This document shows, in pieces, positions 27,129-37,959 of a stretch of 64,000 nucleotides of DNA. The translations under genes and the position numbers were made by a program. Where the stretch lies: positions 806,001 through 870,000 of the forward strand of contig RCSZ01000015.1 of the NCBI GenBank assembly GCA_014898425.1, read 5' to 3'. How positions within the stretch are numbered: the stretch's first letter is position 1; every line of letters begins with the position of its first letter. Under the pieces are notes generated by a model. It was not told the origin of the DNA. It ran no database searches and saw only the letters and a program-made list of their open reading frames with translations. This DNA is from Botryotinia globosa. Its lineage: Eukaryota > Ascomycota > Leotiomycetes > Helotiales > Sclerotiniaceae.

Positions 27129-29037
27129 ATGGGTATTCTCTTGACCTCACTATTGTTGATTCTAGCTTTCACAATATGGTATCTTTCTGCTCTGCCAAGT
27201 AATTATCGTGCTGCGAAAAGTTCCGGCTTGCCTATTAAATTTGGCTTATGGGGTTCGGCAAATCCATTCTGGTTAGTGATTGATGTTCTCCTGTTGTCAC
27301 CTCATCTTCTCAAACATAATCATTTATAGGCTTATCATTTGTGCAACTGTCGGATATTCGAATCTATCAAAAGTTTTGCCTCAATTCATCTTCGATAGGA
27401 TTAAGATAACGATCCCCGCATGGGAACATTATTGCAAATATTCTGTTCATGAAAAATGGGGCACTTCGTTTATTCTTGTTACACCTGGGAAAAACACAGT
27501 CTTTGTCGGAGACGCCGAAGTAGCTGAGGAGGCCTTAACAAGAAGAAGAGACTTTGCGAAAAATGAAATTGCTCTCCGTAGGTGTTTTCTCGTGTTTCTG
27601 TTGAGTCGACACAAAAGCTGACTTGAGTGTAGGGGTAATGGATGTGTGGGGGCCAAACATAAGTGCATCAGAAGGAGAAGATTGGCAAAGACATCGAAGA
27701 ATTGTAGCACCTGCCTTAAATGAGAGAATTATGAAAGAAGTCTGGAATGAATCTCTAACACAAACTCAAGATATGGTTTCTACGTTGTCAATGCCATCTA
27801 TGAACGATGAATCAAGCTCGACCAACCTCACATTCGAAGGCTTGAGGACCATCACTATCAACGTGATTACATTCGTTTGTTTTGGCACTCGTCAATCTTG
27901 GGGGGAAGCTGTGAACGCGAAAACACCCCCAGAAGGATTTGAAACTACATTCGCATCGTGTTTACTAACTATTGTACACAACCTCTTTGCGACGGTATTC
28001 ATACCTACAAAATACCTAACTTCAAAGTACATGCCAGCTGCCGTACAGAAAATGGGTATTGCCAAAGCCGAGTTTCCCCTTCACCTGAACCAAAGTATAG
28101 CCGAAGAAAGAAGTTCCCCCAGTTCTCGAAATTCTCTCCTCACCTCCCTGGTGAGAATTGCCGATCAGAGTACGGATTTTTCACGCTCAAAGACGTCGGC
28201 TTATTTATCAAATGAAGATGTTACTGGAAATTTATTTGCCATGGTAAGTCCAGAATGAGTTTGTTTGAGAATCGCCCGGAACAGTTCTAATCAAATACAG
28301 ACCGTCGGAGGATTCGATACTACGGCAAACACCCTCTCGTATGCTATCATGTGTCTAGCAATCTATCCAGAATTGCAAAATTGGATCATCGCCGAGATCG
28401 ACGAAGTCGAAAAGTTACACCCCGAATCCGAGTACTCTACCACCTTTCCTCTTCTTACTCGCTCCCTAGCAGTAATGGTATGTATTAACCCCTAGCCTCA
28501 TCTTGAAGCAAATTACTGTAGGGACTTGGAGTTGACTTGATATTTACCTGGAATTAGTACGAAACGCTCCGTCTATATACGCTAGTCCCTACTATATCCC
28601 GCAGAACACCACAAGCACAAACCATCAAGAATATCAACTTTTCCCCCGAAACAGAAATCCACCTCAACACCACCGTAATTCACACTTTACCCTCGATATG
28701 GGGTGCAGATTCATTAGATTACCGGCCCTCGCGCTGGATCGAAACATCTCCTTCTTCAAAGAAAGAAACTTTTCGAGAACCGCCCAGAGGCACATTTCTT
28801 GCTTGGTCCCACGGACCTCGCTATTGCCCCGGTATGAAAATGTCACAAGTAGAATTTGTCGGCGTGCTGTATGAAATATTCCGGAAGTGGAATGTGGAGA
28901 TTGTGAGAAGAGATGGAGAGACAGAGGAGGATGCGAGGAGGAGGTTGATGGAAATTTTGGAGGATAGTTCGCCGAAATTGACGTTGCAGGTTAATAGGCC
29001 GCAGGATGTAGTTTTCAAATATGTGAGAAGAAAGTAG
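27129..29037 (+). CDS. Cytochrome P450 monooxygenase
   Basis: Exons are 27129-27271, 27330-27577, 27633-28243, 28301-28477 and 28558-29037, giving 552 aa. An N-terminal membrane anchor (MGILLTSLLLILAFTIWYL) places it on the endoplasmic reticulum. Motifs: WQRHRRIVAPAL (C-helix), the I-helix oxygen-binding VGGFDTTANT (D340, T341), the K-helix ETLR (E395, R398), and the haem loop AWSHGPRYCPGMK with Cys483 as the thiolate ligand. The usual first Phe of FxxGxxxCxG is Trp here, a variant known in some fungal P450 families. The substrate is unknown. It stands alone, with no backbone synthase nearby, flanked by repeats, so a detoxification or orphan metabolic role is as likely as a cluster role. Confidence 0.93.
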
Positions 29038-29541
29038 ATATCATAAAATATATGTCTTTATTGCAGCCTCAGTTTGTGCCAAGCTTGATCAATCCAGAAT
29101 CAGAAGATTGTTACAAAGTATCATGCTGATTTGTGTTGTTCTTTCCTGAATCACTGGAGTCTGTCAGTATCTTCCAGAGGCGGCTCTTGCTTGGTCGTTC
29201 GATTTGAATCAAATGGATACTGTGAGAATTCCGTTGCAACATGCATTGTGTTGTTTGGCCGAGATGAAACTAAGATATTTGCTTAAGAGCATGATTTCTG
29301 AGACTAATCGGTAACAAAACAGTAGTAGTGTTTATATTTTCAGAACTGCACTGGATATATGTATGTTCCATATCTGGGGTCCTAAGCCTGCTTGGACTGA
29401 GATCTCTCATGACCCCTCAAATTACTTGTCAACTGGATATATGCATGAATGAGAAGCATTGCGACTTTTCACGACTAACTATCGCAATACGAATCCCAGT
29501 TCTTCAAGCGAGCAATCGCGATCGGTGCACTAGTGGTTGTA
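29038..29541. other. Intergenic region, P450 3' flank
   Basis: About 500 bp between the P450 stop and the left end of the transposon relic. No gene or structured element was seen. Confidence 0.45.
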
Positions 29542-30865
29542 AGAGTTGAGGCCCCGGCTTATCGCACATTTAAGCGAGATTAGAATAACCATCTAATTTT
29601 ATACACTCTATTTTAAAAATTCAATTATTATTTTAAAATTCATTATTTTCGATTCAAATTCAAAATGGATATTGAATATAATTATGAAGATGATAATTAT
29701 AAATTTCATTAAAATTGATATACTCCTTAATACTCTAGAGTTATTCAAATTAGAATTAATAGAAAATCCTAGAGATAAATTGTTTCAAATTTAGATATAT
29801 TATAATCCATTACAAAAAGTATATTTAAATTCAATTTGATTAAAAGAATTTGAAAAAGAAAGGCTTATTAAAAGTTTATAATAATTATTAAAAAGATTTA
29901 TTGAATTATAAAAACGATTATTAAAAATTGAAGTGAAAGAAGAATGATTTTTAAATAAATGAAAAATGTATTTAATATTGAAGCTTTGATATATATAATT
30001 TGAAAGGAATTATATTGATATAGGTATAAAAGGTATATAATATATTCTAAACTCTTTATTTTGAGAATATAAATAAAAAAGAGGCTAGATTTTATTTATA
30101 GATATTATTGATAGGGAATTAGTAATATTATTATTATTAGATTAAAAAAGAAGAATTGAAGATTAGTTATATAATTAAATAAAAGCACTTTTGAACTAAA
30201 AAAAACAAATAGAATATAAGTTATTAAATAAATTAATAAAAAAAGGTATATTAATTGTATTAAATTAATATATCAATTAAAAAGAGTATTAGTAATAATA
30301 TAAAATGTAATTAATTGGAATTATAAATCTCTATTAATCTTTTTGAAAAAGTTTGAGGGTAATAAAGATATTATTTTTAAAATATACATATAATAAATTC
30401 TTGAATCTATTATATTCTCATTATTCGATAAATTAAAATCTGAATATATATTTATAAAGAATGATTTTAAGATATATTCAGAGTATATCTATAAAGCTTG
30501 ATTGAAGTATAATATATAAAACTTTAATTAATTATCTTTCTTTCCAAATCTTAATTTAATTGAGAAAATATAATAATAGATGAAAAAGGAATTAAAAAAA
30601 CTATTATTTGTTTTTATTTCTATAAAGAAATTGAAATATAAATTACAAGCTTTTTAGAATAGAATAAATCCCTTAGATTTTAGATCATATATTGAAAGAT
30701 TAACTTATAAGATTGAAAATATAATTGAAATACAAGAATTAACTACTATTTATTAATATAAAACTCAATTTTTATAAGATTATATTATATAATTGATTTA
30801 TTATTAAATTTTAAAAAATAAAATCGAAAAATGGGTGGTGTGCGATAAGCCGGGGCCTCAACTCT
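29542..30865. mobile_element. Decayed Tc1/mariner-like transposon, RIP-like AT-rich
   Basis: A 1324-bp element bounded by perfect inverted repeats of about 27 bp: the left begins AGAGTTGAGGCCCCGGCTTA and the right end is its reverse complement. Both sides are flanked by TA (29540-29541 and 30866-30867). Inside the GC-rich ends the DNA is extremely AT-rich, with no open frame left. This is what repeat-induced point mutation (C to T) does to a once-coding element. The size is short for an intact Fot1/pogo-type transposon, so it is either internally deleted or a derivative. Confidence 0.88.
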
Positions 30866-31454
30866 TACATATACGGACATTGCAAAAAATGGACTTGGTA
30901 ATATCTCTTCATACCTATATATTTCAATTCGTATATCTTGGGAATTGTCACAATGATTCATTGGAGATTGAACAACGAATAGATGAGTTCTGATACCAAG
31001 CAATTAAATAATGAATTTATTAAAATTAAGAAAGTTGAGAAGTGTCCCGTCAGTCACCACCCACTGGCGGTGTAGCAGTTTTAGTTCTGGCGAGCACCGG
31101 GAAGTATTGGCTTTGGTGGTGGTTTCTGTACTATAGCAAGTGCCATTCTGGGGATGATTTTTGTTGTCTTCTTAGATCAAAGAATGCAAGGATAGTTTCA
31201 ACAAGTTTCAATGAATTGATCCTTTGAATGGATAGTGTTTCTTTCCTAAGATACATAGTGAGTGCAAGCGAAACACACGTGATCGCCTGATTGAGACGTG
31301 ATTGCAATAATTACCAATGAGTACCTAGGTAGGTACGCGACGCGACCTGAACTTAATAATCTCCTCACAATCCAATTTTCCTTGCATAAATTAGTTTCAA
31401 TTGATAAATTGGCCTATTCACCCTGGCTTCGTCACTAGAGTAAGCTCATAGAGG
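30866..31454. other. Intergenic region upstream of the first GEN1-like gene
   Basis: About 590 bp between the transposon right end and the first resolvase-like gene. It contains a CACGTGATCGC stretch near 31276 and an AT-rich leader. No gene was seen. Confidence 0.45.
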
Positions 31455-33555
31455 ATGGGTATACCAGAGTAAGCTATGTTTTGCTATGGCTCACTAATCT
31501 CAGCTAACTAACATTCTTTCTCCAGACTCTGGCAGCTTTTCGACAAAGCTGAAATTGGAGAGAATATATCAACTGCTGCGTTTGCTGCCCAACATTTTGA
31601 GAGGGAAAGAAGGCCCCTTCGAATTGCAGTTGATGTTTCTATCTGGAAGTTCAAGTGTTATTTAGATAAGAAGGAAGTCGAAGCCATTCGCAAAAGTATA
31701 TCTTCCTTCACAATGCCGTATCAGACATTGATATACTCCGCTAACATTTGGTTTGTCCCAAGAGGTCCCACCTGCGAACCCAAACGAGAAGAACATTTTC
31801 TACAAGATTTTGAAACTTCTCAAGTTGAATATCCAATTGATCTTTGTCGCGGACGGCAGTAATCGACCAAAAGAGAAATATGGTGGGCAATCGCCATGGT
31901 ACAAATATCTCTCACAGAATGACACACTCCTCAAAAAAACAGTGACTTCCCTAGGTGTAATATGGCATGAAGCACCCGGTGAAGCCGAGGCTGAGTGCGC
32001 AGCTTTGCAAAGCCGTGGGGTAGTTGATGTCGTTTGGACAGAAGATTCGGATGCTTTCATGTTCGGGTGCACATCTCTAATACGTTTCTGCCATGTTAAA
32101 AAACCCAAAGTCAAGAGGCCTGGAAACAATCAAAATTGGGTTAACGAATCTGATGAGACAAGGCGAGAGGTTGACCTCGATAATATCATCATTTATCGAG
32201 CAGATAAAATACAAAAACAATTCCCAGGCTTGACTCGAGATGGTCTTGTGTTATTCGCTGTCTTGAAGGGGGGTGATTACAACAAAGACGGCAAAAGTCT
32301 TACAAACTGTGGCGCTGCTCTAGCGTTACAAATGGCGACTGCGAAAGAAGGTTTTGGTGAAGACCTTTGCAACGCATCTCATGCACAATTTCCAACTTGG
32401 AGAAAAAGACTCCGCGAATATCTCACACGCATCAACAAACGAATTGATGTACCAGACAACTTTCCGGACACTCGCATTGTTGAGCTTTACAACAAGCCTT
32501 TAGTCTCACCTGAGAGAATCACGAGCGATATTGGAAAGTTTTGGAACCCCTCTTTTGACGAGATGGAGTTACAAAGATTCATCGCTCCCATATTCAATTT
32601 TTGGGTAGCTGAATATATCAAATATATCATACCTATTCTTCTCGTTCGTTCTCTTGCATCTACGCAGCCAGGGCAAGAAGCGAGTAACAACTGCTACAAA
32701 CTTAAAGTCATTACCAAGAAGAAATCGCCCGTCCTTCAGGAGAATGTAGAGGTACTGCTATCTGCGGTAACATTCATGGACGTACATACTTGGAGACATG
32801 AGTTCACGAATCAAGGTCGGAACGGGAAAGTAGCACCAGTCACTGAGATGGTCAAGTGTGAGGATTTACTGGCCTGTATTATTGAACATGGTACCAGAAA
32901 AGCTCTTCCCCCAGCTATACCATTCTTTGAGCGCAATAGAATTGTGGCGTCTCCCAAGACAGTTTTCAAAGGCAAAAAACGTGCTGGGTCGCCAATAGCT
33001 TCGACCAACACTGTCTCTTCGCTACATCAACAGCCGCCACCAAAGAGGGCCAAAAGTACATCAGAGCAGATATCAGCACCTAGGTCAGTTGCCAAATCTT
33101 CTACAGAATATGCGTCCATACACTCTGAAATTTCACATCAAGCTCGAAATATCTCTTCGTCTACCAAGGAGAATCCAGTGCGTAAGTTGCCAGAATGGGG
33201 TAGGGATCCAAAACCCCTTCAACTGAGATGTACAAGTAAATCTTTGGGTACAACCATCGACCTCACACTCGATGACTCTTCGGATGAAGAGAACCAGATA
33301 GCCGCTGTCAATGCTCGCAATCACAACTTTACCCCAATCTCATCACAGAGCTCGCAACTGGATACCATGCGCGAAGCTCGACTTAGGCATTTCGGTTCTG
33401 ATATGTCTAAGCCAGTATCTACACCAACAACTCAAAAGGACATTCACAGCGCATCGCCAAATGCACACAGAATCTCCAAAGTTTCACCACTCGCTAACAA
33501 ACCTCTTCCTCCGGGTATAAAGGACGACGATTTTGATGGGTTCTTTTCTGATTAA
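31455..33555 (+). CDS. GEN1/Yen1-like XPG-family nuclease, copy 1
   Basis: Exons are 31455-31468, 31526-31695 and 31763-33555, giving 658 aa. An XPG N-region (RPLRIAVDVSIWKFK) and I-region (EAPGEAEAECAALQSRG, then WTEDSDAFMFG) precede GGDY and a helix-hairpin region. Catalytic acids seen: D41, E135/E137/E139, D156/D158, D233. The segment VPDNFPDTRIVELYNKPLVSP and the following domain match fungal GEN1 Holliday-junction resolvases. The C-terminal third is disordered, basic, then ends acidic. It carries TIDLTLDDSSDEE near residue 560, a SUMO-interacting motif. Oddities: residue 5 is Glu where the family has Gly (MGIPGL), and intron 2 uses an AAG acceptor. It is followed in tandem by a paralogue. 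Confidence 0.85.
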
Positions 33556-34293
33556 TCCAATTGACAACTTTACGACTTGATGATTATACCTTACTTTCAT
33601 GCGGCGCAAATTGCTTGAGCGAATAGTACTAGGAGTTGTTTTTGGTTTTGCTTATAATCATTTGATTTGGGATTCATGTGCTGCACATAGCTTGTATAAT
33701 ACTTGCAAAAGATTTGATGGTGATATCTACCACCAAGAGTGGCTTCGCAGAATATGTTATATAGAAGAAGTATTGTCAGTGAAGTAATCGTATATCGTTT
33801 GTCATGCATTGCACTCCCGTGTATCCAGATCCTTGAATCGTCAATGTGAAAAGAAAAGCAATGCCGACAAACCAACCTTCCTTGGGATTGCTGCTAGTGG
33901 CAAGTTTAGCTCTACTGTATCCATGTTTGGATCATATGACCAATCAAATAGAATTGGAATTCGATCCGTCAGTTGTCTCATAATTATTGAAATTGGCTTG
34001 ATACATTTTATGATAAAAATGCTGTTTACACATCAGAGGGGTGCGGATTTCGAATAAAGGAATGGTGTTTCCATATCTTTTTCCCATCTCAATAATGCAA
34101 ACCAATCTTACGCCATCATAAAATCAATCCTACCTACTCGTGAAAACCAACTCAAGTTTTGACATTGTGATATTGATTGAAATTTGATCTATTCAAAGGC
34201 CGGCGACGTCGAAACCCACTCACATGCCTCATTAAGCTAGCTCATCCAGCCCACCATCTCCCTGTGCACATCTCTTTCCCTCCAAAACCCAAA
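33556..34293. other. Intergenic region between the tandem GEN1-like genes
   Basis: 738 bp between the two copies. No coding signal was recognised. The last ~100 bp are C/T-rich and act as the leader of copy 2. Confidence 0.5.
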
Positions 34294-36894
34294 ATGGGTA
34301 TTCCTGGGTAAGTTTTCGTTTGCTTCTTACCGGTCACAATATAGTACATGCATCACTAACACATCATGTATCAATCAGACTCTGGGATTTCATCGCCGAT
34401 TGCAAAGAAATTGTTGATCTTGCCGAATTTGCAAGCCAACATTTTGAGCAACATAAAAGACCATTGAGAATCGCGGTTGATGAGGCAACTTGGAGACATA
34501 AGTTATATATTAGCAACAAAGCGAAACTTTGTACAGGTATTTTTGTGTTCTCAACTTCGTGTGTGCGTTTGTAGATTCGAAATCTGATGCTGAATAATCT
34601 CAGAACATTCCAATCTTCATCTCAACGAGCGAAATCTTATATCTGTCGTTCTACGGCTCTTGAAGTTAAACATCCAGTTGGTTTTCGTAGCAGATGGTCC
34701 CTATAAACCTGGTGAGAAATATGGCGCCAACGGAGGTGGAGTGTGGAAGTACAAGAGCGAAGTTTTGCAAAGTTGTTTGGAGTTTCTAGGAGTGAAGTGG
34801 CATGAGGCGCCTGGGGAGGCGGAAGCGGAATGTGCGGTGTTGCAGAGGAGAGGTATGGTGGATTGTGTTTGGACGGAGGATGGCGATGCGTTGATGTTTG
34901 GGTGTGGGGTTTTGATGAGATTTTGTTATAGTGATGAGGAGGAGGAGAAGGGGGAGAAGAAGGAGAAGGGGAAAGGCGGTGGTGGGTGGACGGCGAAGAA
35001 GAGTGGGATGAAAGATTTGGATAAGGTGGTGCTTTATAGAGCGAGTGTTATTGAAAGTAAACATCCAGGGTTTGATAGGGGGGGCTGGTTACTTTTTGTG
35101 TTGTTGAGGGGAGGGGATTATGGGAAGGGATTACATGGTTGTGGGGTTTGGAAGGCAAGTAAGGCTGTTGAATGGGGGTTTGCAAAGGAACTTTGTGAGG
35201 CGATGAAAACATCAGAGGATCTTGAGATTTGGAGAACCAAATTACGGAAACATTTTGTGGACTCCAATGCAGGAGTTAGCGTTCCTTTGAATTTTCCAGA
35301 TGAAAGGATTTTAGGTCTCTATAAGTCACCCAGTGTTTCTTCCGTTGAAAGACTGGGAAGATTGGAGGAAAATCTATGGACTGGGACAGTTGACGAGAAG
35401 AAACTACAGCCTTTTCTGTTGGAAAAGTTTGATTGGGGGATCAATAAATATCTCGACTACATCGTCCCAATCATTCTCACACAGTCTCTAGCTTCCTTCA
35501 ACCGGAATGGAGAATCGAACATTGACGAGTATAATCTCACATATATGGAATCCGGACCAATATGCAATGTGTGGTTTTCACTGTACGCCGTTACGTCTCT
35601 GGGAAAAGAGTGGGTGGATAGGTGTGTTGAGGATTTCAACAAAAAGCGCCCGAAAAGATGGAAACGGTATGAAATACCATGGGGAAATGGACCGATGGGA
35701 GAGGGGAAGGGATTATTAACATGTGTTGTCAAGCATGCGATGGAACCAGAGAGTTATTCAGGACCTGATGCTGAACCTGAACTCGAACAGTCGATTTCTA
35801 AAAACAGAAGACGATCTTTTTCACCACATAGAATGGTTCTCGAAGACAGGACACGAATTAAAAAACCTCGAGTTTCGATTTCGATTTCGCCTCCGCCAAC
35901 ACCAACACCTCAGGATCGATTCGCGGTTACGAAAGAAGAGATGTCGTTTAATATTCCTTTGTACGAAGATTCAGACGATGATTTATTTGCTGAGTCTATA
36001 GAGAATGTCTCAAAATCTTCGAGGCCATTCACAGTTTTCGACGGTCAGGAAAGACAGCAGGGCTATGATACCAATACAGAGACAAAGCTAAAATCACCCA
36101 AGTCTTTCAAATCAACCAGAAATTCTGTCTATAAGATTAGATCACCAACACACACCAATCACAAATCTCAGTCGGCTCAAAGTCCTCCCGCAAACCATCT
36201 CTCCAGCTCCAAACACATCGCTACACCTCTTTTCCCATCAACCCAATCCACCCCCATAGATGAAGACTATACAAACATCTTCCACATCGCCATGGACGAA
36301 CCCCTAGACTCAGACTTCGACTCAGAGTATGAATTCGACTTTCCAGAAAATTCATTTCCTCAACCCAAAATCTCAGCACCCCATCCAATCGACTACCAAA
36401 GCTCCCACTCCCACTCCCACTCCCACATCATCCCAAACTCGCAACCGACCCACCACCCCTTTCCCATCCGCTCCTCACCCCCCAACAACCTCCCCCCCAA
36501 TCTCCCAAACGCCTCCCCAAACGCCTTCCCAAACGACACATTCACAATCGCCATGAACGAACCCCTCATTATCAATCTGAATTCCGAACCCGAGTCTCCA
36601 AATCCAACATCCCAATCCCATAATTCCTCAACCCCACCTCCGCATCCAAACACATCATCTTCAAACTTCTTGGATACCAAACTCAAACTCAACCTCAACC
36701 TCAACCCCAACCCCAACACCAATAATAAATGGACATCTCCACCACATCCTCCACCACATCCTCATCCCAATCCTAATATCCTTCTCTACCCTTCCCATCC
36801 TACAGGTCCCTATCAAGAACTCGATATTTCGTCTTTTTTTTCTTCCACGCTATCTCAGTCTCAGTCTCAATCTCAGTCTCAGTCTCAATCATAG
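34294..36894 (+). CDS. GEN1/Yen1-like XPG-family nuclease, copy 2
   Basis: Exons are 34294-34307, 34379-34536 and 34604-36894, giving 820 aa. It begins with the canonical MGIPGLWDF. Catalytic acids are intact: D39 (RIAVDEATW), E129/E131/E133 (EAPGEAEAECAV), D150/D152 (WTEDGDALMFG), D229 (GGDY). The helix-hairpin segment reads GLHGCGVWKASKAV. A Lys/Glu-rich insert (DEEEEKGEKKEKGKGG) sits where copy 1 has a shorter basic loop. The disordered tail is over 350 residues, rich in Ser, Pro and Asn. It has two related acidic segments (FHIAMDEPLDSDFD and FTIAMNEPLIINLN) and ends in a Ser-Gln repeat. By family it would cut four-way DNA junctions in recombination repair. Intron 1 (phase 2 after codon 4) and intron 2 (phase 1) match copy 1. 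Confidence 0.85.
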
Positions 36895-36930
36895 TCATAG
36901 TCATAGTCATAGTCATAGTCATAATCAATA
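36848..36930 (+). repeat. CAGTCT/CAATCT/CATAGT hexamer repeat across a stop codon
   Basis: A hexamer tract encodes the C-terminal Ser-Gln run of GEN1-like copy 2. After a shift to TCATAG units it supplies the stop codon itself and then continues as repeated TAG-containing units into the 3' UTR. Confidence 0.85.
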
Positions 36931-37959
36931 ATCAACTATCATAATCCCGACACTCATCTTCATCTCAATATTTTCCTCCATGTTATACATCAGGAATACT
37001 ATATCTAATGGGAATATCTAAGATTATGAGAAGCTATGATTTGATATAATAAATATAATACAATATAATAAACTAATGAGAAACATTATATATCAGGGTC
37101 ATATACATCCATCATTTTACCAAGATCAGATTCCAATTCTATCTAAATATCTAAATATCAGATATCAAAATCCGAGTTATGATTACTCTTATATAATTTT
37201 ATAATCACATCAACATCACTCCCTCTCAAGTAAGCAACAAAAATAAATGTTAGTAATCTTTCTGATTTTATTATTACATATATATCTGATATGTATCTGT
37301 AATATATCCATCATCATCATCGACAAGCCGAGCCAAGCCAGCCAGGTAGGTAAATTCCCGGTTTCATCCAAGGAAAAACGCACCATCATAACCACTTGCT
37401 CGCTTCCTTTCCCCCGTCCACCTTCTGATTTCTGTATAGAGAGTTGAGATTTATCTTTTGATGCATGCATATCCGTATCCGATACACCATGCATCCATAT
37501 ATTCCATTCCATTTCCTCGCCTCGTCTCCAAAACGCCATGCTACCTGTAGCAAAAAAAAAGCACACTAAATTCCACCCCATACCCTCAAAACGCCATTAC
37601 CCAGATCTCGACACCGTAGAGTTCCTAAAGTAAGAAGTCTACAATCTCCAAAGAATTCGGATATTTTATTATCTAACAAAACGAACAAAGGAAGAGAAGA
37701 AACTTAGTCTAACCAGCCAGCTGAAGCAGAATGCAAGTATACAAGCAAGCAAGCTCAACTGCTAACCAAGACCTTGATACCCATAATCCACCATCATCAT
37801 TTGGATGTGCCATTGCACGGGTATCATAACATACTTGAACAAAAGAAAAAGAGGTATCGTGAAGCGCTAAATAGAGACAACCGAGAGACTTGAGTCGAAG
37901 AGCTCGAATCAAAGAACAGAATAAAGTGTCGAAACTAAGTGAATGCGATCAAGTGATAC
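36895..37959. other. Intergenic region between convergent GEN1-like copy 2 and PPR gene
   Basis: 1.06 kb, AT-rich at 36940-37320, holding the 3' UTRs of the two convergent genes. No gene was recognised. Confidence 0.5.

Noticed and set aside
16673..29037. Secondary metabolite cluster containing the FAD oxidase, lipase and P450
   Set aside because: No polyketide synthase, NRPS, terpene synthase, pathway regulator or transporter lies among them, and the genes are separated by repeats.
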